From Pseudomonas bharatica CSV86 (lineage in GTDB: Bacteria > Pseudomonadota > Gammaproteobacteria > Pseudomonadales > Pseudomonadaceae): a DNA stretch of 64,000 nucleotides. Position numbers and translations under genes: made by a program. Each line of letters opens with the position of its first letter. The first letter of the stretch is position 1. Positions 36,883-45,274 of the stretch are shown piece by piece. The notes beneath the pieces are model-generated. The model worked only from the letters and a program-made list of their open reading frames with translations. It was not told the DNA's origin and made no database searches. The stretch lies in NCBI RefSeq assembly GCF_000319305.2, contig NZ_AMWJ02000002.1, positions 992,001-1,056,000 on the forward strand, written 5' to 3'.

Positions 36883-37817
36883 TGGGACGAATCTCCAGAC
36901 TCACCCTGACCGGTCTTCTTACAGCATCACTCCCGTTCTCAGCATCAGCGGCCATCAGTTCGGCGGCGATTGTCGCCTCCACCAGTTCGCCTACCTGCCT
37001 TGAGTACAAAGTGGTCGGCATCTGCTACTGGCTGCTCTGCACACCTGTTGGCTGCACGGTCAAAACCTCCACCAAAGTCCGGCATTACATCCCGGACGCG
37101 GTGGTATCTGCCTACGCCAATACCGGGGAAAACCCTTGGACAGAGGTGAGCCCCTTGGGGGCGCCGAATGCGTCAGCGCAAGCCGGTAATGATGGAACAA
37201 CCAACCACAACGCCGAGAACAACATCGCCAAGTTCAAGGAGGCAGACGTTATTGGCCATCCTGGAGCTGCGATGTTCAGCCGGTTCGCCAGTTCCTTTGG
37301 CTATTCCTGCCACGGTGCGACCACGCCCTACGTTCCATACATGCTCAGCACGCTGGACACCCTTGCATGGCGGAACGGAGTACCCGAGTCCGTTTACCCG
37401 GAGGCCCTGATTCCGGGCATGCGTGAAGTCGGCGGCCTTCTATCGGCAGACATGTGGGGAAGCGTTTACCCACGCAGCGGCTTTATCCACCAGGTCGACG
37501 ATTTTAAAGCCGGTGCTGTCATCGCCCAGCGCGCCGGCGACGTCACCACCCGTGTCGGTCAACCCCACGTGTACCTGCCAATGCGCGGTCTTGCAGAACC
37601 AGGCTACTGGCCTGCCGGCGAGCTGAAAGAAGGCGATGCCAGCACAGGAAAGTGGCAGCAACTCACGCCAACCATGAGCCCCACCTGCGCCGTATTCCCC
37701 TCCCCCGGCCCTAATGCCGACGCTGTCGACGAAGCCTACGCGTGGGCCCTGTGGCGGCCCTACTCATGCTGCCAGCGCAAGGGCCAAACCTTCCTGGGAA
37801 GCACTGACTTCCAATGA
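36879..37817 (+). CDS. TIGR03756-family (TraU-like) ICE protein
   Basis: A Cys-rich exported protein of 312 residues. After the signal peptide comes CLEYKVVGICYWLLCTPVGC with the Cys pairs typical of TraU-like proteins, and later YSCHGATTPYVPYM and WRPYSCCQRKGQTFLG. Needed for pilus assembly and DNA transfer in relatives. Depends on disulfides, consistent with the thioredoxin gene upstream. Confidence 0.88.
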   Translation: MMGRISRLTLTGLLTASLPFSASAAISSAAIVASTSSPTCLEYKVVGICYWLLCTPVGCTVKTSTKVRHYIPDAVVSAYANTGENPWTEVSPLGAPNASAQAGNDGTTNHNAENNIAKFKEADVIGHPGAAMFSRFASSFGYSCHGATTPYVPYMLSTLDTLAWRNGVPESVYPEALIPGMREVGGLLSADMWGSVYPRSGFIHQVDDFKAGAVIAQRAGDVTTRVGQPHVYLPMRGLAEPGYWPAGELKEGDASTGKWQQLTPTMSPTCAVFPSPGPNADAVDEAYAWALWRPYSCCQRKGQTFLGSTDFQ

Positions 37818-37836
37818 GATATGACTGGAGAGCTCA

Positions 37837-39198
37837 ATGAATAAATTATCCATCGCGATCATTCTCGCAGCTGGCATGACCAGCACCTGGTGCATAGCCG
37901 AGGCAGCTGACCCGATCAAGGTCGAATCCCAGGGCAGCGTGATCGGAGACGACGTGCTCTACAGCATCGGTGGTGGCAGTGCTGTCCAGATGGGCAGCGC
38001 TGGCCAGATGGAGAGCATCACCGTCGGTGCCGGCTGGCAGAACAACCTGGTCTGCGGAAACATGGACCTCAGCAACACGCTGCAGAACCAGCTGAACGGT
38101 GCAACGCAAGGTTTCCAACAAATCATGGGCAGCGTCATCCAGAACGCGACCGGCGCCGTCACGTCACTGCCGGCGATGATCCTGCAGCGGGCCAATCCGG
38201 CTCTCTATAACCTGCTGACGAACGGAATCCTGCAGGCGCGCCTCGACTACGACCGATCGAAGGGAACCTGCAGGGCCATGGCCGAACGAATGGCCGACAT
38301 CGCGGGTGGTCAGATGGGGTGGGGCAAGGTTGCAGAGGGGCAAAAGATGGGGCAAGCCCTGGCATCCAGCAACGACGCGGTAGCAGTGGTCGACAAGGTC
38401 GAGGAAGCGCCTGGAACTAACGGCGTGACCTGGGTAGGCGGAAAGCAGGCCGGCGGCAACGGTCAGCAGCCTATCAAAGTGGTCGGGGACGTCGCGAAGG
38501 CAGGCTATAACCTTCTCAACAACCGCGCAGCTCAGGACACCTCGAGCATTCCGCAGGCCAACTGCTCCAATGGACTGGTGTGCGGCAGTTGGGAATCTCC
38601 GGCCGAAGCCGCCCAGTTCGCAAACCGGGTCCTGGGTGAGCAGCAGATCCAAACCTGTGAAGGCTGCACCACCACCTCGACTCCGGGAGTGGGCCTGACG
38701 CCGCTGATCCAGGAAACATACGACAAGAAGCTCGCGGCGCTGCAGGAGCTCTTGAAGCCGGGAACACAGATCACCTCAGAGAAGTTGCGTGAGGCGAGCA
38801 GCGATTCCCTCCCCATTACCCGCGGGGTCGTTACTGCCCTTCGTGACGAGCGGGATCAGGCAGTACTGGCCTCCCGCCTGGCATCCGAGGTCGCTCTGGC
38901 AGATGTCCTGGAGAAAGGGCTGCAGCTGCAGCGCATGCTGATTACAGGCAGCAAGGAGCCCAACGTGAATGCTAACAAGCTGGCCGTTGAAGCCACACTC
39001 GGCCAGGTCGACACTCTTCAGCAACTCATCACCAACCTCAAGACCGAGCTCGACATGCGGCAGCAGCTCGCGAACAACTCCCCGATGAAGATCATCGAAC
39101 GAGGCAAGGCGCGCTCCGAAAGCTCCCGCTCGATCTATGACGCGGCTCCTGAACAGGATCGCCTGCTACAGCTGCAGAAGCCTGCAGGCAAGGAGTGA
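37837..39198 (+). CDS. TIGR03755-family (TraH-like) ICE protein
   Basis: A 453-residue exported protein (signal peptide ending AEAAD). Family blocks: DDVLYSIGGGSAVQMGSAG, WQNNLVCGNMDLSNTLQNQL and NGLVCGSWESPAEAAQFANR with C-x2-C EGC pair. C-terminal coiled coil. TraH-like pilus assembly role inferred. RBS-proximal overlap with the next gene is minimal. Confidence 0.88.
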   Translation: MNKLSIAIILAAGMTSTWCIAEAADPIKVESQGSVIGDDVLYSIGGGSAVQMGSAGQMESITVGAGWQNNLVCGNMDLSNTLQNQLNGATQGFQQIMGSVIQNATGAVTSLPAMILQRANPALYNLLTNGILQARLDYDRSKGTCRAMAERMADIAGGQMGWGKVAEGQKMGQALASSNDAVAVVDKVEEAPGTNGVTWVGGKQAGGNGQQPIKVVGDVAKAGYNLLNNRAAQDTSSIPQANCSNGLVCGSWESPAEAAQFANRVLGEQQIQTCEGCTTTSTPGVGLTPLIQETYDKKLAALQELLKPGTQITSEKLREASSDSLPITRGVVTALRDERDQAVLASRLASEVALADVLEKGLQLQRMLITGSKEPNVNANKLAVEATLGQVDTLQQLITNLKTELDMRQQLANNSPMKIIERGKARSESSRSIYDAAPEQDRLLQLQKPAGKE

Positions 39199-39200
39199 AT

Positions 39201-39557
39201 ATGTCCGAGGATGTCGAGAAAAAAGCCCACCCCCTGAAAGTTCTGCTGGGAGGCGTGGTTCTCAGCGTGGTGATACTGCTGCTGAGCGTGTTGCTCGGCA
39301 TCATCGCGATCAATCACCTGGGCGTGTTCGACGCCTGGTTGAAGTGGCGTGAAGGAAATTACCTGCCACTGCTGTTATGGCGAATTGTCCTCTACGGCAT
39401 CATCGTCTTTGGCTGGTTAAAACTCAAAGCGCGCCTACCCGGGACTGAGGCAGGGCAACCATCGAAGGGGACGCAGCGGATCGAGTTCCTGGTGCTCCTG
39501 CTGTTCGTGATCATCGAGATCTCTAAAGCACCAATCACCTGGTCGGAGGTGCTATGA
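39201..39557 (+). CDS. Small inner-membrane transfer protein (118 aa)
   Basis: Start at 39201 with AAGGAG six bases before. Three predicted spans (VVLSVVILLLSVLLGIIAIN, LLLWRIVLYGIIVFGWLKL, IEFLVLLLFVIIEISKA). A protein of this type sits between TIGR03755 and TraG in related ICEs. Overlaps traG by four bases. Confidence 0.75.
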   Translation: MSEDVEKKAHPLKVLLGGVVLSVVILLLSVLLGIIAINHLGVFDAWLKWREGNYLPLLLWRIVLYGIIVFGWLKLKARLPGTEAGQPSKGTQRIEFLVLLLFVIIEISKAPITWSEVL

Positions 39558-41095
39558 CACTCTACACGAACGACTACCTGGAGTATTACCTCACCCTTGT
39601 AGGATGGATCATCAACAACGGGATCTGGGACATGATTTCGGACACGGGCCTGTTCGCCCTGCCCTTCATCATCATCGTGGCCCAGGAGTGGCTCAAAGTC
39701 CGAGGTGAAGGCGCCGACGAGGGCAACAAGGGAGTGCTGTCCCTGGCTCGAATTGAGACCCGGATCTACGTCGGATATGTGGTGGTATCTCTGTGCGCTG
39801 TGCCATTCATATCCGTTGGCTTTGACACTTTGCAATTCGACCAATCGCGAGGGAAGCAGTGCCAGGTGCTGACGCCAGCCCCCTCTGAGACAGGGTGGAA
39901 CACAACCTTCAGCTCGTTGGCCGGCAAGAGCGCGAAGGTGCCGGTGTGGTGGGCGCTCGTACATGCGCTGTCCAAGGGGTTGAATAGCGGCGCTGTTGCA
40001 GCAATCCCCTGCGGTACGGATCTCAGGCAAATGCGCATGGAGGTGGACGCGATGAGGATCGGCAACCCCCTGCTCGCGCAAGAGGTAGCAGACTTCACCC
40101 ATGATTGCTTCGGGCCTTCCCGCGCGCGCCTGTTCATGCGTCAGCCCGACATTGGGTCGATCGCGAAAGACCAGAAAGCCCTGCAAGACCTGAACTGGAT
40201 CGGCTCCCACTATCTGCTGAATACTACAGGTTATTACGACACGGACTACTCCAGAACACCCCGCACATCCTGGCCGTATGACACGAAACGTGATGACGGC
40301 ATGCCCCAGGTGACCGGTGGTGGTGGGTACCCCACCTGCAAGCAGTGGTGGTCTGACGGGAACATCGGCCTACGTGACCGACTGAAAGCCCAGGTCGATC
40401 CGAGCCTGCTGAACCAGTTTCTGGGATGGGCGAAGTGGCTGTCCCAGGAAGAAGTAACCGACTCGATGATTCGCCAGCTAGTGTCGCCATCCAGCCAGGT
40501 CAACGGGAGCGTCTATACAGACTATGGCGGCCAGATTGACGGAACTGTCTGGAATGGCCTTGCTCGTGCAGGGGGAACACTGGGGGTCGCCGTTGGCTCA
40601 CTGGCCTTTTTCCCGGCGATGGACATGGTGCGCCAAGCCTTACCGATGGTCGTGGCCTTCCTCAAGATGGCCATGGTCATCTGCATTCCACTTGTACTCA
40701 TAATCGGCGCATATCAACTTAAAGTTGCTATGACCATGTCAGTAACGATGTTCGCTCTAATTTTCGTGGACTTTTGGTTTCAACTGGCAAGATGGGTCGA
40801 CAGCACAATAATCGACGTTTTGTATGGTTCGGGATCCCCGCACCTATCCTTTGATCCAGTGATGGGTTTGAACACTACCACGCAAGACGCCCTTCTAAAT
40901 TTCGTAATGGGATCGATGTTCATAATTCTCCCAACGTTCTGGGTACTTGCTCTCGGCTGGGCAGGAGTTCAAACAGGAACAATTCTTAGCGGTTTATCAG
41001 AAGGCACTGGTGCAGTACAAAGGGCAGGTCAGAAAGCCGGAAACTTGGCGGAGGGAGGTATTAAATCGGTTACTGGTGGAGCGTCAAAAAGCTGA
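39554..41095 (+). CDS. traG: TraG N-terminal-domain protein (mating-pair stabilisation)
   Basis: A 513-residue polytopic membrane protein of the TraG_N family: N-terminal span near LFALPFIIIVAQEWLKV, periplasmic part with Cys residues, then clustered spans (LPMVVAFLKMAMVICIPLVL, then MTMSVTMFALIFVDFWFQLA, then MGSMFIILPTFWVLALGWAG). Last gene of the transfer operon, followed by a hairpin. In F-like systems TraG stabilises mating pairs. Confidence 0.88.
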   Translation: MTLYTNDYLEYYLTLVGWIINNGIWDMISDTGLFALPFIIIVAQEWLKVRGEGADEGNKGVLSLARIETRIYVGYVVVSLCAVPFISVGFDTLQFDQSRGKQCQVLTPAPSETGWNTTFSSLAGKSAKVPVWWALVHALSKGLNSGAVAAIPCGTDLRQMRMEVDAMRIGNPLLAQEVADFTHDCFGPSRARLFMRQPDIGSIAKDQKALQDLNWIGSHYLLNTTGYYDTDYSRTPRTSWPYDTKRDDGMPQVTGGGGYPTCKQWWSDGNIGLRDRLKAQVDPSLLNQFLGWAKWLSQEEVTDSMIRQLVSPSSQVNGSVYTDYGGQIDGTVWNGLARAGGTLGVAVGSLAFFPAMDMVRQALPMVVAFLKMAMVICIPLVLIIGAYQLKVAMTMSVTMFALIFVDFWFQLARWVDSTIIDVLYGSGSPHLSFDPVMGLNTTTQDALLNFVMGSMFIILPTFWVLALGWAGVQTGTILSGLSEGTGAVQRAGQKAGNLAEGGIKSVTGGASKS

Positions 41096-41107
41096 GCAAA
41101 TTTAGAC

Positions 41108-41144
41108 GATACTGGTTTAGTAGGATGAACACTGAACCAGTATC
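41108..41144. terminator. Hairpin between traG and the convergent DUF3742 gene
   Basis: GATACTGGTT ... AACCAGTATC, ten perfect pairs around a 17-base loop, between two convergent stops. Could serve both directions. Confidence 0.55.
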
Positions 41145-41470
41145 TATTTAACTGACCTTCCATAAGAGTCAAGCGGCCTTTCAAACACGTCTCGACCATA
41201 CGGTGCCGCTTCATCCTCTGAAAACAGCTCAACCTTACCTAGATCAACTTTTGAAAGCGCATATAGGCCCAGAGTAAGTGAAGTGACAGTCAACAACACT
41301 GACATTAGCCAGCTCAGTGAGTTGGCTAAAATGAACGCAACTACCATGGCAAGAACTGCCCGCTTTACCCAACGGACTTTCGGATTTACGTCATGCACGC
41401 AGAAGCGCGCCACACCTCCAAGAGCCCGGCCTAAGCGGGAGGCAATCGAGTGTTTGGCTGCAGTAGTCAT
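41144..41470 (-). CDS. DUF3742-family membrane protein
   Basis: A 108-residue protein with MTTAAKHSIASRLGRALGGV and two adjacent spans (AVLAMVVAFILANSLSWLMS and VLLTVTSLTLGLYALSKVD), then an acidic tail with YGRDVFERPLDSYGR. DUF3742 proteins are a standard, uncharacterised component at this place in PFGI-type ICEs. Confidence 0.85.
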   Translation of the reverse strand: MTTAAKHSIASRLGRALGGVARFCVHDVNPKVRWVKRAVLAMVVAFILANSLSWLMSVLLTVTSLTLGLYALSKVDLGKVELFSEDEAAPYGRDVFERPLDSYGRSVK

Positions 41471-41541
41471 GGCCGATCTCCTTGCTCAATGAGAGCATCT
41501 TGCCATCAGATATACGACACCTTTGGCATTTTCGCAAGGGG

Positions 41542-41560
41542 TATGGCATAAAACGCCATA
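41542..41560. promoter_or_regulatory. Probable autoregulatory operator of parDE
   Basis: TATGGCATAAAACGCCATA is a 6-bp inverted repeat with a 7-base spacer, 22 bases before parD. Ribbon-helix-helix antitoxins bind such palindromes over their own promoter. Confidence 0.6.
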
Positions 41561-41582
41561 ACCACTCATCAGGTCCACATTC

Positions 41583-41861
41583 ATGGCCACCCACAACGTC
41601 GTCGTTCCTAAACCGATGGAGCAGTCCATAGATGATCTCGTCAACACTGGTCGCTACCAGAACTTCAGCGAGGTCGTACGGGCAGGCATACGGATGTTGC
41701 TCGAGCACGAAGCAGCTGAGGCAGCCCGGCTCGAAGCACTGCGGAACGCAACATCAGTAGGCATCATGCAGGTCGAAGCAGGCCAGTACGATGAAATCGA
41801 TCCGTCCAATCTGGCAGCCTACCTGGACAATCTTGGAAGACTAGCGGGCGACAAAGCATGA
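41583..41861 (+). CDS. parD: ParD-family antitoxin
   Basis: 92 residues: N-terminal ribbon-helix-helix (HNVVVPKPMEQSIDDLVNTG, then YQNFSEVVRAGIRMLLEHEA) for DNA binding, C-terminal toxin-wrapping region. It neutralises the partner toxin. Stop and toxin start overlap by four bases (ATGA). Confidence 0.88.
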   Translation: MATHNVVVPKPMEQSIDDLVNTGRYQNFSEVVRAGIRMLLEHEAAEAARLEALRNATSVGIMQVEAGQYDEIDPSNLAAYLDNLGRLAGDKA

Positions 41862-42223
41862 GTAGGGTCATGGTTCGCATGACACCCCAGGCACGCATCG
41901 ACATTGCCGATACGCTTCGCTTCACTGAGGTGAGGCTCGGTCGGTCCGTCAGGAATCGGTACCAAGACTTGCTGCAGGAGACGTTCCTCGCCCTAGCTGA
42001 ACAGCCGACGCCGGTAGATAGCAAAATGCGTGATGAGCTTTCCCCGGGCCTTCGCAGCCTGCATCTGTCATTCAACGTGCTGCAGATGACTGACGGTCGT
42101 GTGATTAGACCTCGACATATCGTGTTCTACCGAACTGGGACAGCTCAAATCGTTGAGATACTACGAGTCCTCCACGATGCTATGGAGGTCGCGCAGAATT
42201 TGAAACACCTGCATCAGCAGTAA
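41858..42223 (+). CDS. parE: ParE/RelE-family toxin
   Basis: 121 residues with the ParE layout: helical hairpin at the N-terminus (MTPQARIDIADTLRFTEVRL), then PGLRSLHLSF and the C-terminal strand block VFYRTGTAQIVEILRVLHD. Probably poisons gyrase and stabilises the ICE by addiction. Intact, unlike the pair at the left edge, to which it is not closely similar. Confidence 0.85.
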   Translation: MSRVMVRMTPQARIDIADTLRFTEVRLGRSVRNRYQDLLQETFLALAEQPTPVDSKMRDELSPGLRSLHLSFNVLQMTDGRVIRPRHIVFYRTGTAQIVEILRVLHDAMEVAQNLKHLHQQ

Positions 42224-42336
42224 AGGGTAAATGGCTCAGCAGCAAATGGGCTTGAATGGATAATGGAATGGACCAGAAGGGTAAAAGCCTTACCTGAAAG
42301 GGCTGAAAAACTGAAAGGGCGTCAAGGAGTTAACCG

Positions 42337-43284
42337 ATGAGCTTCTTAGGGAAAATGGTCCGCCTTGCTACGGTACACCCCCCGTTCATAAACAGCATGA
42401 GCAAGGACTTTAGAGACGAAGCAAATGCAGCTTTCGCCGCAAAGCTTAAACGTAGCAAGTTATACATGATCGGGGCTAGGCCCCGGACAGAGTTTGGCGA
42501 TGTACGAATCGTCGACACAGCAAATGACATTGCTCGGGTAGAAATTAAGCTAGCAGGAAAGACAGTTGACTGGGGCTATATTAATCTGCAAGCAAATGTA
42601 CCCCTTGGGGGAGCGGTATATGCGGCCTGGGATGACCAAATAATTCAGATCGGACACAGCCGCCCAGCTCCTGGTGAGAAGATGCACTCACACACCTGGT
42701 ATACCCCCGATTCAGTGTACTGGGAAAAATCTAGAGGCAATCCAAACTTACAAGGATTCAACAATCACGGCATTGTTTGTAACTACGACTTACTTTATGT
42801 TGGGATAGCAAACAAGCAGGATAGTTTCGAGCGACTGTTAAATAAAGCTCATAAAGGTCGTGTTGAGATCCTTACAGAAGAACAGATTCGCTACCCAACC
42901 CCATCGAATCGAGTTTCAGACGAAATCGTATTGTTTTTCTTCGACATTGACCCACTTGTCATTCAGACATGGGCACCTGAGGACGAAATGGATGACATGG
43001 TTTTGGATATTAATAGCTCGCGCACTATAGCAGATGCCGAGAAAGCATTTGTTAGCCTACTGAAACCAGAGTACAACAATGTTCAGTTCAAAGAGTATCC
43101 AAGAGGAAAGGATGGTCTGTACGGTTCTGGCTTCAACGTCTATCAATACGTAATATTTGAAAATTTCACTTTTAACACACCATCTGGAACGTTTAATGGC
43201 TCAAGAAACGAATTTGGGCTTGGTAGCTCCGGGCACACCATCGTCGTAGAGGGGGACAATGTGACGCTTTACCCACCCGAATGA
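42337..43284 (+). CDS. Unknown AT-rich cargo protein with a GIY-YIG-like segment
   Basis: I do not recognise this 315-residue protein. It has no signal peptide or membrane span. The middle reads NYDLLYVGIANKQDSFERLL then NKAHKGRVEI, reminiscent of a GIY-YIG fold core (Y-V-G-I with a downstream Arg and His). The C-terminus is Gly/Asn-rich (GTFNGSRNEFGLGSSGHTIV). Base composition is visibly lower in GC than the flanking transfer genes, a sign of separate origin. It lies between the parDE pair and the relaxase, a place that varies between related ICEs. A start at the ATG 42337, after AAGGAGTTAACCG, is well supported. Confidence 0.6.
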   Translation: MSFLGKMVRLATVHPPFINSMSKDFRDEANAAFAAKLKRSKLYMIGARPRTEFGDVRIVDTANDIARVEIKLAGKTVDWGYINLQANVPLGGAVYAAWDDQIIQIGHSRPAPGEKMHSHTWYTPDSVYWEKSRGNPNLQGFNNHGIVCNYDLLYVGIANKQDSFERLLNKAHKGRVEILTEEQIRYPTPSNRVSDEIVLFFFDIDPLVIQTWAPEDEMDDMVLDINSSRTIADAEKAFVSLLKPEYNNVQFKEYPRGKDGLYGSGFNVYQYVIFENFTFNTPSGTFNGSRNEFGLGSSGHTIVVEGDNVTLYPPE

Positions 43285-43390
43285 TGGCCATCTGCCAAGA
43301 AATCCACTCCCCTCGGAATTCGCTTTACCGTTGATGCCATCTTGGCATTAAGAGAAAAGCCCGCTCCATGCACACCCCATGGAGCACCCT

Positions 43391-45274
43391 ATGCAACTCC
43401 TCTCCTGGTTGAGCCGCAAACCGGCTCAACCAACACCAGAAGCCTCACCGCAGGGCTTCCACCTGCCCGCGAAGGCTTCTGCTCTGCTGCAGAGCCCCCT
43501 CCGCCAGCAGCTCCTGGAGAATATCTGGCGGCGAGCTTCGCTCTCACGAGCTCAGTTCAACACCCTGTACCTCAAGCCGCTCGAGCGCTACGCAGAGCTG
43601 GTGCAGCTGCTCCCTGCTTCTGAAAACCATCACCATGCCCACCTTGGGGGCCTCCTGGACCATGGCCTGGAGATCATGGCTTACGCCCTCAAGATCCGTC
43701 AGACACACCTTCTGCCGATCGGAGCGCCACCGGAGTCGCAGTCGGCCCAAGCTGAGGCATGGACCGCTGCCGCAGCGTACGGTGCGCTGCTGCACGATTT
43801 GGGAAAGATCGCTGTTGACCTCCGCGTGGAGCTCGAGGATGGCCAAGCATGGCACCCGTGGCATGGACCAATTAGCCGCCCCTACCGGTTCAAGTACGTC
43901 AAAGGGAGGGAGTACCAGCTACACGGTGCTGCTTCAGCCTTGGTGTATATACAGGTCCTGGACAACGAGATTCTCGACTGGCTCAGTGGTTTTCCTGAAC
44001 TATGGAGGCAGCTGATCTACCTCCTCGCAGGTCAATACGAGCATGCCGGCATCCTCGGCGAAATTGTCGTCCAGGCAGACAAAGCATCGGTTGCCCAACA
44101 ACTGGGAGGAAATCCGGAGCGCGCGCTTACAGCCCCCAGACAATCACTGCAGCGGCAACTCGCCGACGGCCTGCGATTCCTGGTGCGGGAGAAACTCAAG
44201 CTCAATCACCCGGAAGGACCTGCAGATGGCTGGCTGACCCAGGATGCGCTTTGGCTGGTGAGTAAGCCTGCAGCAGATCAGCTTCGGGCATACATGCTGA
44301 CCCAGGGTATTGAGGGAGTGCCAACCTCCAATGCCCCATTCTTCAACATGCTGCAGGACCAGGCGATCATCCAGACCAATGCCCAGGATAAAGCTATCTG
44401 GAAAGCCACCATCGACAACGGCCGCGGTTGGAAGAACAGCTTCACCTTCCTGAAAATCTCGCCGGCACTCGTATGGCCAAATCCGGACGACCGACCTCCT
44501 CCATATGAGGGCAACCTAACCCTTGAGCAGGAACCGGTTGCAGTCATCGAGGCGGGCAGCAATGAGCATAACGTCTGTGAAATATCGGATGAGCCAGTCG
44601 ATGGTACAAGCCTAGCCCCTCGACTGGCGCCACAGCCCAGACCGCTGGTGCAGCCGGGTCCATCAACTGATCTCCAATCATCTGAGCGCGAGGAACTGCT
44701 GTCGCTGTATAGTGATATCACTGGGCCATCAGTTGAGCCAAGTGCTAGCAATGGCTCAGCAGCCGCCTTCCCTCTCGATCATGGACATGAGGAGGATGAA
44801 ACGGCTGAGGATTCTATAGCAGCCACAGCAAGGAATGCTGCACGGAACGATGTCACCACAATGCCTACCAGTAATGCGCTAGGAGGGGCTTTCGTCGCTT
44901 GGGTTAAAGCAGGTGTTGCCTCTCACAAATTGATCATCAACGATACCAAAGCCCTAGTCCACACAGTCGACGACACTGTAATGCTAGTCACCCCAGGGAT
45001 CTTCAAGCGATATGTGCTTGAACATCCTGGGCTCGAAAAAAGCATCGGAAAATCTGGATCAGCAACTTGGCAGTACGTACAACGTGCTTTTGAAAAAGAA
45101 AAGACTCACGTCAAAACCAATGATCAGCTGAATATCTGGACCTATGATGTGATAGGTCCAAGAAAAACATCTCAGTTGAGAGGCTATGTTCTCAAAGATC
45201 CGGGGTTAATATTTTCAGAGCAGCCTATGAACAACCCTAGTTTACGAAGGGTGACGGAAGGGGCTGCCAAATGA
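43391..45274 (+). CDS. traI: MOBH relaxase (TraI_2/HD type)
   Basis: Nicks the transfer origin and leads the strand into the recipient. The start at 43391 (MQLLSWLSRKPAQPTP) is preferred over 43379. The N-terminal TraI_2 domain has the HD-type metal motif: HHHAHLGGLLDHGLEIMAYA near residues 78-97 and YGALLHDLGKIAVDLRVE near 130. It ends with a C-terminal TraI_2_C-like domain (GAFVAWVKAGVASHKLIIND, then GIFKRYVLEHPGL). 627 residues, intact. The stop overlaps the integrase ATG. Confidence 0.9.
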   Translation: MQLLSWLSRKPAQPTPEASPQGFHLPAKASALLQSPLRQQLLENIWRRASLSRAQFNTLYLKPLERYAELVQLLPASENHHHAHLGGLLDHGLEIMAYALKIRQTHLLPIGAPPESQSAQAEAWTAAAAYGALLHDLGKIAVDLRVELEDGQAWHPWHGPISRPYRFKYVKGREYQLHGAASALVYIQVLDNEILDWLSGFPELWRQLIYLLAGQYEHAGILGEIVVQADKASVAQQLGGNPERALTAPRQSLQRQLADGLRFLVREKLKLNHPEGPADGWLTQDALWLVSKPAADQLRAYMLTQGIEGVPTSNAPFFNMLQDQAIIQTNAQDKAIWKATIDNGRGWKNSFTFLKISPALVWPNPDDRPPPYEGNLTLEQEPVAVIEAGSNEHNVCEISDEPVDGTSLAPRLAPQPRPLVQPGPSTDLQSSEREELLSLYSDITGPSVEPSASNGSAAAFPLDHGHEEDETAEDSIAATARNAARNDVTTMPTSNALGGAFVAWVKAGVASHKLIINDTKALVHTVDDTVMLVTPGIFKRYVLEHPGLEKSIGKSGSATWQYVQRAFEKEKTHVKTNDQLNIWTYDVIGPRKTSQLRGYVLKDPGLIFSEQPMNNPSLRRVTEGAAK

